Below, piece by piece: positions 21,501 to 32,700 of a stretch of DNA of 64,000 nucleotides. The stretch is from Trichomonas vaginalis G3. Its lineage: Eukaryota; Parabasalia; Trichomonadida; Trichomonadidae. How positions within the stretch are numbered: the first letter of the stretch is position 1; each line of letters starts with the position of its first letter. The notes beneath the pieces were generated by a model, which saw nothing but the letters and a program-made list of their open reading frames with translations, was not told the DNA's origin and searched no databases. The position numbers and the translations under genes were made by a program. The stretch covers positions 2,426,252-2,490,251 of the forward strand of contig NC_067207.1 of assembly GCF_026262505.1 (NCBI RefSeq), in the 5' to 3' direction.

Positions 21501-23051
21501 TTGACTTTGATTTGCGAAGAATACAAAAATGCTTTGAATGGATTCCAAATCTTTAATTACACAATTCCTCCGACTTTTCCTATTATTTATCATTTGACTT
21601 TGAAAACTTTGAGAAAATTGGGATCAGAAGTTTTGGATGAAACTTTGGAAATAAATCACGAAAAACAAATAGAAAAATCAAAGTTTTTATTCCAAAATCA
21701 ACTTCAAAAAATTCAAGATGACCTCACTTTTGAAAAAGTGACTCCCGAAAATCTGAAAAACTTTATTTTGTTTAATATTTCTTTGGAAGGCTTTAATTCA
21801 TCAAAAGTTGTTCAATTACTTAATGCAGCATTAAGATTATCAACTTCTGACATTTTATTGTCACTTTTGTATAAGACACAAATTCCATTAAATTGGAATG
21901 TTCCTTTTGATTGGTCCATTTTGTTTTTGAACAAGAGAAACAACGTTGGATTCATTTCTTCTGCTTTTTATTTGGCAATGCCTGAAGATTTTGTGCCAAC
22001 AGATCATTTGCCATCAATTGACAAATTTAAACAGTTCTTGACTCGAATATCTGAAAATCCAATTATTAAACAATTATCGGAAGCTGATAAAACAGATTTC
22101 GAAAACTCAGAAAAATTCAAAAAATCTGTTTTAAATGGTAAAAAAGTGACAATAAAACCGCTTTCAATTTCAAACGACCAAGTATTTGCAACTACATGTT
22201 ATTTCAGTAATTTAAGGAGTCCATTAGTTAAAGAGAACCTGAACTTGATAAATGTTGTTTGTTCGATCAAATCTCCACGAGAAAACACGATTAGTTTGGA
22301 TGGAAGATTAAGTAATGGAAAATCTGTTCATTATTTACTTTCTTTCCGATCGAATTTCAATCCTTCTTTTTATGTTTTCTGCCAAACAATATCAAGAATA
22401 TTAAAGAAATGTCCTGCATCATCAAATAGAAACATGATAATTAGTTCTTGTCCTTTCTTGAGTTGCCAAGATTTCACTTTGATTTTGACTGACGGAAAAC
22501 CAATGATTAGTAAAACTTGTATGATGAAACAACAACCTGCAAAAGTCAGAAAGATCCAAAACATTAAGACATTCACTGATACAAAAGAAAAATGTGAATG
22601 GCAGAGGTTGTTGATAAATCGTTATGCGGCTTTGTCAATTTTACAATATGTGGTCACTTCACCTGTAATAAATCCACTTAATATTTACATTGATTTCAGC
22701 TCTGCATCATTGTTTGTCAATGATTTGAAGATCAATGGTGAGAAAGAAGAAGATTTCGTGTTTCCCAAACTGACTGGACATATTAGAAAGTATTTAGGAG
22801 TTTTCGACGGACAAATGACAATTGCTATGTGTTCTGCTGCTGTTTCTATGATGATGTTCACTCCAAAAATCAAAGTTTTGGCTCATTCTTTGATGAATTT
22901 CTCAGTGGAAAGCACTGAATTAATTGAAGCTGCTTTGGATGACATTGGAAACTTCTCTGAAGAGAACTACAGTGAGTCTTATTCAAGAATACAAAAACTT
23001 ATTCAACAAGGAATGAATGAATCTATAGATTATTCAATTCCTTGGCTTTAA
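15600..23051 (+). CDS. Tra1/TRRAP-like PIKK-family pseudokinase
   Basis: A 2,483-residue protein, almost wholly helical with repeated Leu/Ile/Phe/Lys-rich units as in HEAT/TPR (FAT) solenoids. The start is MSNFSSPKQSSSS at 15600. The C-terminal 350 residues carry a PIKK-like kinase fold: SLDGRLSNGKSVHYLLSF at about residue 2232 matches the IRGHNGKIYPYLV strand of TRRAP, and FTDTKEKCEWQRLLINRYAAL (about 2325) matches the conserved FRKMFTIQLAL helix. NIYIDFSSASLFVND and KLTGHIRKYLGVFDGQMT (about 2387-2405) match the F-R-L-T-P-N-I block. The catalytic HRD-type and DFG-type residues of active PIKKs are not evident, as in Tra1/TRRAP, the activator-binding scaffold of SAGA and NuA4 acetyltransferase complexes. 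It is shorter than the usual 3,700-3,800 residues. TOR, ATM or SMG1 relatives are less likely because catalytic motifs are missing. Confidence 0.6.
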   Translation: MSNFSSPKQSSSSLQNSFLAALGKADLDLQHAELIIQSVFETDSSSLPIFEEKFNSKIHKLIRSNKCPIFYTDSIKKDEDNVKVQKFMDILNIFHFVLEPEDAKILFADKNVHLNAIIKLIYSNLLHYNEKKSKYFNELFYIVKSHLTGYLNSFVVTQDSINQTSLTTIQTIFNIFCITERNEVKYRSYVHDFTQKLLAKHDELVNSKANLNYFNMLLYIANNISKYEPTKSFEYLIIIFDNIPKTNSSLFIELSSSIVNVLRKLDFQALSQQIFTIFYQISADFPITTANSLQICILSQEISTLLTKNKLLKQKHLNQLLTLLNRIIHADIGITKKMDCFMLISDKIFSKLNYQNNKIEKFYILENVLPCIMIICDEMTPYKFQNNTVFTEICSEFNNFSENLNFFKNFVFSLTNLLGNIIKTNTDNVNYKVTWNMKGFQLDLLKNTILKLLKRYNTICNDYTSFYKGITHLDHPKTDPQYYLYAAKNYDIKITAKTCLIDYNVTSNNIISFVSDSPDDFRSFLASEFLNYLIQSKTEISFAVEQILFNNCFVGYFFDTLIENFSKIEIFNQIISVLSPSMTEMKKYSSEHTMYCDKIKEVLLKIIENIQNTFQYKEIFNFLIDFIEYAIAAGCSAEEIISESFIGKLFNYSHITYPKSAEYLHFLEFCVTKNKEIVSVDSFVEKIIFFMPNNLEKCLEILKETSFSTDYFANRKFFMEMANILYHQLPICSIPTRTFIVQVIRTLTPKQFNDLSTIPMNIDEKVTFSLNNFGYSATTDTETFIVGLIESTMSKTTKFTNDLFQNVIIELFSHSLMNKRSKFISYILIDGLIKKMATQNFDISDIYTKILSKSIFVADLLFSVFSNNYDPQKLPVFQLFDTEEGISSVIFDLILLFEFYPYHNGYFALKIAEYLGYIINQRKFKCPPFIDFVNSHVIPFSSTNVPLKIKEDEIFKEIFCFDEKIQEIFRISREISFRSENNNNELKLLIAQESLENRLYLTYCINKETTNSEEIISDLLQEGKFETAGLLLRLYNNTNTNIDLNQFTKQQISSKSDSISYYISISNDLTGDFLENIMPIIENTITKGCPIKQIQSTILLNNLKNFDKISFVKSMIEPNNIDRNMILYRVDKYSVANQLIEEFNSLNFEKNQEKFVKNLTNVIINSDVTNYLSEIHTTNHLHKLIEICEVYNGFSENLTSFLNSNPLLSYEYFDNSLNEFDQCYKVYKLTENKIFKEKLQKILENLHKNFKEKIDEKSVMFLLIYTELKQDIYDHKDDTILRLIYPSILKVLIKKISIFSSKDLLQLLEFYHNKFFIGIYELVNLILEKSEPVFVDSMEQFISNNCSTNRYRANDIISFISNLKIQKTKLFLCFLAKSVYKYDIKKYIKHQFQDFPFFSIQTLIKNEMQDKAGGSFDRLFTSLHFYIDDNALTALSNSRIWNSYKTESLQKFLSVYYNFCYYPNIVLKLFEMIQEDKYETYHLDVFKEMILNQVLIIRSNENNLVFWYKIIMVLINLITKNFLNFDREFQANVAQHLAVSLSMMSNDFSKDFILFKDKNIFENISFFVDNTFKAMPLVDSLFDVCLKDLNDYKTNPLKTKYLLESLSYVTRFTSTKIPEEIIKFLKNLSLEEKSEIWPYGILALTGCLDADNGLLKVMIPKFYKKSLIYRIFPMLNLVSTKIGNKNLALANFAISFAKSFDVFSNFDTTYFLGIIFEIKSSEIFDLLKKELQNAKENIEKIESQNFIVTFFVAVFTSGIQNKYLKKLVNDYLNFPQIINLFRSNKSYAKFIFDHVKSPGQIKILQKIEIPGEINLSLNLIKESPEQYTEQTSIFAAMFSYKNNLKSFENLLRTDFGFKVKKNPQQKDFSIKIKIGFDNLSLENDLTVWPELQTAKIEYLSSKMTKISNLQLLNLMKTPKQDVDQKFLVKINKILTNIFNSTEDVKANVLKTVDNQVKFSGDMKEMFILTLICEEYKNALNGFQIFNYTIPPTFPIIYHLTLKTLRKLGSEVLDETLEINHEKQIEKSKFLFQNQLQKIQDDLTFEKVTPENLKNFILFNISLEGFNSSKVVQLLNAALRLSTSDILLSLLYKTQIPLNWNVPFDWSILFLNKRNNVGFISSAFYLAMPEDFVPTDHLPSIDKFKQFLTRISENPIIKQLSEADKTDFENSEKFKKSVLNGKKVTIKPLSISNDQVFATTCYFSNLRSPLVKENLNLINVVCSIKSPRENTISLDGRLSNGKSVHYLLSFRSNFNPSFYVFCQTISRILKKCPASSNRNMIISSCPFLSCQDFTLILTDGKPMISKTCMMKQQPAKVRKIQNIKTFTDTKEKCEWQRLLINRYAALSILQYVVTSPVINPLNIYIDFSSASLFVNDLKINGEKEEDFVFPKLTGHIRKYLGVFDGQMTIAMCSAAVSMMMFTPKIKVLAHSLMNFSVESTELIEAALDDIGNFSEENYSESYSRIQKLIQQGMNESIDYSIPWL

Positions 23052-23719
23052 TTTTTTATTATTTTTTATTTTTATAAAATGTGTTTTATTTTTTTAATTT
23101 ATCAATGTTTTATTTTCATACTTTATGTTTCCTTGTTGTTTTAAATACTCAATACTTAAAGTAGTGCAAACAATAAATCAGAAGGAATATTTTTGATTGC
23201 ATATATTTAATTCCAAGTTAATAGTTTGTATTTTCGAGGGAACATTCATAAACTTCTATACAACTACCTAAATGATTATTCTATCTCTATTATCTATTCT
23301 AATTAAAGAATTTTTTTTCTCGATTTTGTTTTTATTGAATTTTTCTTTATGGATGAATGATGATACACGTCTAAAATCTTTCTATGTCAAGTGTTAAATA
23401 AATATAGGAATGAAATCTACGAACGAAATTTCTCCAATTCAAATTTAGCATTAACAACATTTTCACTGAGATCTAGATTATTACGTTTTTCATTACGATA
23501 AACAAATGTAAGCAAAATCTTCAAATCACGTCTTATTGTTTGTAAAAGATATTTTTTTTGCTACTTAGTTCAAAATGAGGAACATATATATTAGTGATAA
23601 TATAAATGGGCTTAATATGGCGTAATAATTCAGCCATGGCCTAGCATAAGACGGGCATATTTCAATACTTCTCAATAATTGAAAAGTAATTGAAAATTTC
23701 AATAAATCCAGTTTTTTAG
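23052..23719. other. Intergenic spacer
   Basis: Strongly AT-rich at first, with many T runs, then a short more mixed patch near 23615-23655. No gene, RNA or repeat recognised. It must hold the promoter of the giant gene that follows. Confidence 0.4.
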
Positions 23720-26700
23720 ATGATTGAGTATCCGCCCGATTTCGTTTTAACGCGAAATGCGGGAGAAAGAATCAATAAAATCAAACAATTTACCGGTTTG
23801 GGCATACCTGTTCTTTTGGAGGGCCCAACAGGGTCAGCAAAAACTACATCCGCAAAACTTGCGCTGAATAATCCCGATATTGTAAGTTGTAGTTCCGAAA
23901 CAAGTGTTGAACAACTTCTCGGACGTGTTACACTTGACAGTACAGGAAATGAAGTTACAAAATTTGAAGAAGGCCCATATACAAAAGCATTTCGAACTGG
24001 AGGAAGCCTAATCATTGATGAAATTAATCTAGCGCCACCAGATGTTCTTCAGTGCATTGAAGCATCACTTGATTCAGGCTCTCTCGAACTTAATTCTGTC
24101 GGCCAAAATACCGATAAATCAATTAAGAGGCACCCGGATTTTAAACTTGTAGCTACTATGAATCCTCCTAATGAGGATTACGTGAAGAATCGCAACAAAC
24201 TTCTTAATAAATTTCAATCAAAGTTCAAAATCATCAATTTTGACAATTTTGATAAGATCGAACTTAAAGAAATCATCGAAAAGAAAGTAAATGATAATAA
24301 TACTGTTACGAACTTTATCAAGTTCCATGAGTTCTGTTACAAAAGAGCATCAAAAGAGAAGTCTTACAGATGCTTCACAGTCAGAGATATAAATCTCGTT
24401 TTAAACTGTGTATCTGATGACATTCCTTTAGAGCTTGCAATTTATGTTGTTTACTGTTTATGCTTTTCAAAGCAAACACGTGAACAATACGAAGAAAAAT
24501 ACAAAAAGTATTGGCCCGAAATTCCACAGATGTTGAATGACAACAAAGTCATTGATGATTGCATCAGAAACAAAATCCTTTCTAGAACATTGGCAACTTC
24601 AAATCTTTTGTCAATAAGAAAGAGACAACCTTTGCTTCTCATTGGTGATATAAGAAGTGGAAAGACATCATTTGCAAGATGGCTTTCTATGCATTATCAT
24701 GTACAAGGAAAGCAGCCAAAAACTGTAATTTGTACTCCAGAAACAACTAATGCTGATTTACTTGGAAAACATACAATTGATGCTTCCAAGCAATCTCAGT
24801 TTAACAATGTACATGATACATGGGTTGATGGACCAGTAATTCGTGCTATCACAGAAGGATCGATGCTTCTTCTTGATAACATAAATAATGCTCCTTCACA
24901 AGTAATTGAGCGTTTAAATTCTTTGATTGATAAGGCTTATTTACCTGGCCAATCATTTATTGTAAATGAACGACCAAACAACAAAATTGTGGAGATAAAT
25001 GATGATTTCAGAATTGTTGCAACAGCGAGCAGAGAATCGATCAAACAAATGAGTCCAGCTCTGATCAATAGATTTGCAATTTTATTCATTGATAATCAGT
25101 TTGAAGACAAAGAAGAAACAAATAAAGCATTCAGTGATTACATTGATAAAGTTATTCCTTCAAAATCAAGACAAATCGTCATGGAAAGTCTTCTTCCTTG
25201 TGTTGACAAAATTAATGTCATTGAGTGTATCAATCTTTTCAGCAAAATCAAAGGAAAATATAAAGATATTAAGGATAAATCGATTATATCTTTCAGCAAG
25301 AATGTTTTCCTTGGAACGAATGAACATGTTGATGATGACTTGACTGAGAAAATTTTGAAATCATTAAAGAAAAATGACACAAAATTATTCCATTTCAAGG
25401 ATTCTCCAAAGATCAAACAACTTATTGCATCATTGATTGCCCTCTACAATGCAGGGAAACATGTCGTTCTCCAATCACAAACAGGATTTGGAAAGACATC
25501 AGCTGCAGAAGCTTTAGGAGAAATCATTGATCTTCGTGTTTTCAAAGTTGCATTTAATAATGAAACACAAATTGGAGAATTATTTGGTAATTACACAATT
25601 AGTGATAAAGGTTTTGATAATAAGAAAGGACCTCTTGCTGAATCAATGAGCAAAGGAGGAATTTTCATTGCTGATGAACTAAATCTTGCAGAGGCAAGTG
25701 TTCTTAAATCATTAAGAATTGCTATTGAACCAAAGGAAGGAGATGATATCGAACTTCCAAATAACGAAAAAACTGTTACTGTTTCTCCGAACTATTTCTT
25801 CATTGGATGCCAAAACGACATTACAATGAATGGCCGTAGGCAATTACCAACTGATCTTTCTTCTAAAATCGTGATGTTAAAATATCCGCAAATTGATGAA
25901 GTGGATATAAAGAACATTCTTAAAGACATTGTTCTAGAAATGAATGTTGATCTTATGGTATACTTGCAGAACACAACTGATTTAATAATGAAGATCAGGA
26001 GCTCTAATTTATTGAAATCAAAACCATGGTCATTTAGAGAGGCAAGAAGATTCTTAAGAAGAATTCTTTACTTCAAAAAGAATGAATCAATCAAACCATA
26101 TCATCATGCATGCTTCATGATTCTTAGTGTTCATGACAATGAGAACGATGAACTTATCAATGAAGTTCATAGAGTTGTGTCTGAATCTTTCAGATTAGAT
26201 GAAACAGAGAAGAGAATTCTTCTTAATGATATCAAATCTGATGTCATTGTAAATGATATGACAAGTTCATTCGAACTCCAAAAAGGAAGTATCAGAATAA
26301 TTACTGATAAAGTCAATATTAATCCGAACTTAAAGCAAGTTTGGAAATCATACTTTAACATTCTTATGACTCATCCACAGGAACCGATCTTGATTTGTGG
26401 TCCTTCAGGATACAAAGAGTACATTGCGAAGTTAATTACAATAAATAACTTCACATCAGTCAATCTTAGCAAAGATTCAACGACATCTTCCCTTATTGGA
26501 AGCATCAATCTCACTGATAGGAAATCTGTAATTACAATGCTGTTTGATATTCTTTCTAGAATAGATAATTCAAACACTAAATTCATGGAATGCAATGAAA
26601 TCAAAAACAGTTACTTTGCAAAAACTTTCAATCAAGAAAGATTTGAAAATTTCATTGATTCAATCCAAGAAAATAAGAATGAAACATTTGTAAATGTCAT

Positions 26701-29700
26701 CAAACAAATCAGATCAAATATTGTTGATATAATGAAGCAAAATGATAATTTCTCAACATTTTTGTCACATTATATCACAATTTTCAAACCAGGTTTGATA
26801 ACATCAGCAATTTTGCAACAAAAAGCTCTTATTCTTAAGAATTTCTCACATCCACCAATCTCCGTCATAGAGAGATTGAATGAACTCTTCTCAATTACAC
26901 CAGAACTTACATTGAGTGAAGATTTCACGAATACAATTGTTTCTCATGAAAGTCAAACAATTCGCGTTGACAAATTCAGAGTTTTTGCTACAACAACTAC
27001 TCAAGAAAAGTCCAAATTATCAGAAGCTATGCTTTCAAGACTTACTGTTGTTAAGACTTATTCTTATAGCAAAGATGACTATCAATACATATTTGATCCA
27101 ATGTTCTGGAAGAATCTTCAAGAAGAATATTGGGACAATATGACTCTCAATCAAAAGTTCATGATTAATAACATTGCAAAAAGAGTTTCAGATAGACTTC
27201 ATGATAAAGATTCAGATAAATGTTTTGCACTTGCATTAAACATGATGAATATGATTCCAAATAATGATCTCTACGAACCACTTGAATTTGATGAAAAACA
27301 TATCATTTCAAGAAAAATGTATGTGATTCCTAATAATTTCATTGAACCAAAGACTAAACTTGTTCAGACAAAATCAATTAATGCAATCACAAATCTTTTG
27401 TTCTCAGCTGCCAAGATGAAATACAGTTCAATCATTCAAGGACTATGCGGAACAGGAAAATCAACTGTTATCAAATATTTGTCAGAAATATTTGATGCAG
27501 ATTTAATAACAGTTAGAATTTCATCATCAACAACTGTTGAACACATTTATGGCCAGAATGAACTTGTCCAGAAAGAGAATGGTGCATCATTCAACTTCAA
27601 GAAAACAGCATTACTTGAGAAGATCACAGGAAATAGTTCAAATGGTCGTCCAGTTTGGGTTATATTAGAAGAAATTGATCAAGCTTCTGATAGTCTTATT
27701 GACTCTCTTATCCAGTTATTTGACTCAGAATCAAATCAAATTTTATTACCAAACGGAAGCACAGAGACAAAGAATGAATACATCATTTTCGGCTTATCTT
27801 CAAAGCAATTCTATAACGAGAGCATCCTTAATAATGCTGTTTGCTTTGAACAAGAAGATTACTCAGAAGAAGAATTTGTTAAAATCTGTGAAGAATTGTA
27901 TATAAACAATTCAAACTTTGCAAACGATGAAATCAAGAATTTCCCACGTAAATTATATGGATGGAAGAAAATTGCTAAAGAAAAACAAATTTCATTCCCA
28001 ATAACAATTCGAACTTTCAAGAACTTCATCAATTCCGTGAAACAAAATCCAAATGGAATCAAAGTTATTGAAAACCAAATTTACAAATCAATTTTCGATG
28101 AAAATCTTCCAAATATCAATAAAGAGAATGAGGAAGATGAACCACAAGTAAGTAATGAAGATGGTTATGTTTCAATCAATGGAAACAGATATCCTTATTA
28201 CATCCAAGATGAAAGGAAACAATCATTGATCCAGAATTTAACTTATTCTCAAAAAATGTTGTTTACAATTCTTAGTAGTATCATTGATAAACATTTTCCA
28301 ATCATTATTCAAGGAAAGACTGCATCAGGAAAGACTCATACAATGAATCTTTTCGCAGAAGCAATGGCACAAGAATTAGTCGTTCTCCAATTAAATGTAG
28401 AAACAAGTGACAGCATTGTTTATGGTGGATATAAACCACTTTCTGAATTAAGACAAACTCAGATAACAGAAATATCAGCAATGTTGGAAGAAATTAAAAA
28501 AGTAAATAACCAAGTTAAAAAGATTCAAATTACAGAATGGACACCAAATTATCTCAGGAAAGTTGTCAACCAACTCACAGAAATCAAAGACATTACACAG
28601 AATCAAAACCAAATACAGATGATTGATAATTTGAACAACAAAATCATAAATGATTGCCAATTCTACAATCTTATTGATAAATACGATTCTATCATTGTTA
28701 AAGCAATGAATGAAGGAAAATGGTTACTTCTTGATGGCATTGAAGCATGTCCAGGTGTTATTCTCGATCGCTTAATTACTTTATTTAGTTCTTCACCGAG
28801 ATTGGATTTATATGAAAAAGGAACAGACAATGAAATCATTGCCAAGCAAAACTTCCGTGTTTTCATGACATACAATCCATATGAAGCAACAATGCGTCAA
28901 AAGATATCACAAAGTTTGCTGAACAGATGCTTTGTATACACATTAGATCCAATTGACCATGATTTCAATGATTCATTCAATGTTATATTCGGTATTATTT
29001 CACAAGTCAAAAATACCGGATTTACAAGTACCATTGATTTACAAAAACTTGTTGCAAGACTCATCAATGTTCACCTCCACTTGAAATCCGATGAATCAAA
29101 TATTGATGGAAGAACATTAGTTAGATTAACTCATTCTTTAGAAGTGTCAGCACCATTAACAAGAAACAAAATCATTGAAGCTCTTGAAATCAACTATTCA
29201 AACAAATTGGATATTGATGACAAACTGAGAGAAGAAATTGTTAGATTATTTGATGAAAATGTTGATGAAGAAAAACTAAAGAGATTCAAGAATGCAATTG
29301 TCAGACAAAGTACTGAACTTGAAAGCTTGATGAATACTTTGATTCAATTCCACAGAAACCAGAAAATTTCAATTGAAATCTTTATCAAAACATTTTTGAG
29401 GCTTCCATTCGAGAATTATGAAACTCTTCAAAAGGAACTTACATTTAACAATCAATATTGTGATATCTTCAAACTTATCTACAACTTCATTGATGTTGCT
29501 AAAAAGACAATTCAAAATGATTCAAAATTGGAAGGAAAATCATTGGATAAAATTAAAAAAGGTGAATTCGAGAAATTCGATGATTTCTTACTCAAAATCG
29601 AGACTTATTTATATCTCATCAATCAACACAATTTGAATCAACTCAAATATACAGCAAATGATCTAATTTTGCTTCACAAAATTGATTCTGCAAAACAACT

Positions 29701-32700
29701 GAATGATGCTTTTTATTATTTGTTATCAATGAGTAACTTCACACCAGCAATGTTTTTACCAACATCATACATGAATTTTGTTGCTAGATCTCTTTCTGAT
29801 ATGAAGGATCGTGGTTACAAAATCATATTACTCGAAAATCCACCTGAAGAAAGACTTCCAAAGACAGCTTATTTTTATTTCAAGAACAAGATTATGGACT
29901 CAATTTATTGCGATGATAAAGTCATTACAATCACAAAAATAGAACCAAATCTTAATAATTTCTTTACAACTATATTAGGAACAGATACAAAAGAGTTCAA
30001 ATCTTATTCTGATAGAAATGTTTCACCTGATTTCAGAAAGACAATTTCATTCGATTACTTGTTAATTTTATACACTCCGATATTCCTTTCTCCAAGAGAT
30101 GTTGCTGATATATTTAAAGATTATGCAAAAGAATCAATCCAAATTACATATGACATAATTGCAAAACAAAAAGATTTCAATCTTTACCAGCAATGGGCTG
30201 CAATCATTTCTGAAATTTCCACGATCATGCAAGCAGCCGATACAACATCATTAAGTGTTGTTGATTGGAGTTTAAGAAATAACAAGTTATTAGATAAGTT
30301 ATTGTCTTTCGAATTTGATAAATTCAGTCATTGCAAATCATTCAAAGAAACAGTTGAGACATTAAAGAAAGAAGATGTTCGTCAAAAAAGGAATAAAAGA
30401 ACAAATAAATCAGCAAAGGAATGGATGCAAGATATTCAAAGATACATTAATAGGAAAGAAAAAGATTACGAAGTTTTGGAATGGGCAAAAGATAACAATG
30501 CTTTTGATCTCAAAACAAAACCAAGTGATTTAGCAATAATGATAGATCGTGCAAATATTCAAATATATCCAAAAATGGACCTAGATTTCGAAACTCTCGG
30601 AGATTTACATTTATCCAAAGAAAATAACGACAAACAAGAAGATATGACATGGTTTTATCATTATTGCAAATATTCATATGAATCATATTTACTCAAAATG
30701 ATGAGTGAAGGTTCATTTAGAGCTGCAATGATTTTCTCAGACTTCTATGAAGGAATCAAGATGCAATTATATGATATTTTCAGCAAAGGAAATACAATGA
30801 TATTGGATGAATATCATAAGAAAATTGTAACCGAATTATTTGAGAATCTTTCAGAACATAAGGATTTTATTCTCAAATCAAATGTAATAAGAGCACTTAA
30901 CAAACTTTCAAATCCATCAGATTTTGTATCAAAATCATGGAAAGCTGTATTAGCGAAGATCAATAAAATGATTCCTCTTGAGATTCCATTTGTTTTCCCT
31001 GAAATTAACGAATCTACAATTTCAAGCTTTATTGAAGCATCAATTCACATGAAAGGATTCGAAATTCTTGAAAGATTTAATCAATTTATGGAATACAGAA
31101 AACAAGCAATCAAAGATCCACCACAATCTTTTAGTGAATTGAGTGAAGTTATCCATAGAATTGATCCTAATTTAGTTCAATTTGCTGAATTTTGTCATTC
31201 GATTGAAAATCAAAAAGAAGTTGAATTCAACTTTAATGACACAATGCTTTACCGTAGAGATCTTTTGGAATTTGCTCCTTTCTTATCAATACTATTAAAT
31301 AAGAATCCAGAAATGAAAAACATTCTAAACTTATGCCTTCCAAATGATGATAAATCTGAATTTCGCGCTGTTGTTGGTCTCTTCATTATCAGGTTATTTG
31401 CCAATAATAATCTAATTTCCGTCAACACCAAAATCAACCAAATCATTCACAATTTGCTCAAAGAAATCGTTGATGAATGGTTTAAGGCTCCATCTCAATT
31501 CATTGTTGATTACATTATGATTGTAGGAAATTACAATGTTGCCAATGATCATCAATATGATTACAACTTACCATCATATTTGAATGATGAAATAGAAAAA
31601 ATTGCAAAATTCATAATGGATTCAAATTACACAAATTACTTTTTAGATACTTTGAAAGTCAATTACCCTGTTGCAATTCGAAAATTCATCGAAAACAAAT
31701 ATCCACAAAATGAAATTGATGAATTTTTCAACGAAGATGGAGAGAAAAACATCAATGAATATCTCGTCAATAATTTTACAAATCTTTTGAAATCAACTTT
31801 AGGATATACAAGAAATCTATATGAATTCATTGAGCAGTTCACAGATAAAGAAGAAATAACAAATAATAAATCAATTGTTATCTTTGGATGTTTGACTTCA
31901 ATTAGCCAATATGTTTCCGATCAAAACATTGATATATCGATTCTTTCTGATTATTGCAAACAATTATTTAGTAATTTCGATATTCAACAATTCAAGACAA
32001 TGATAAACAATCCAGATTATGATAATAAATCAAACGATCCATTTTGGAATCCATTAGGATGCTTTACTGAATTCTACAAAAGAAAGTTAAACGAGGATAT
32101 AACTCTTGATAATGCCGAACTTAATTCAAATCAGGATCAATTAGAAAGATTCAAGAAAACAAAATACTATGAATCAATGCAACAAGCAATTCTAGAAGAC
32201 AAAAAGCAATTCATTGATCAATATAATTCCCGCTACTTAAGAAAAGATATCAATGATTTGTGGATAGAATATTCTCATTTAGCGAAAACTTTAATTGATT
32301 CAATTCCTCGTATTGATGATCCAAATGCCACAGTTTTGAAACAGAATGAACTAATTCCAAATAAGGTCCTTGAAAAAATAATTCCTAATCCTCTTAAATA
32401 TCAAAATTCGATGAAATATACTCTTATTAAAGTCAAAAAGAATGATACTAAAAAGAATTACATTGAAATCATTGATTTGACAAGCTGCGATGATAATAAC
32501 ACATTTAGAAAATCTCTTGATAAATCATTTTGTATATTGCAATTAAGTCCAGGAAAGAGATTAGAAGATTTCGAAATCAAAGATTGCGAAGTTGAAAAAT
32601 TCGATTTTTATATTGAAAGAAATGCTGTTTCTAAAACTCAACTAAAACTCAATGAATTATCAGACAAATATTATTCAATTAAAAAGGATATCAAAAAAAA

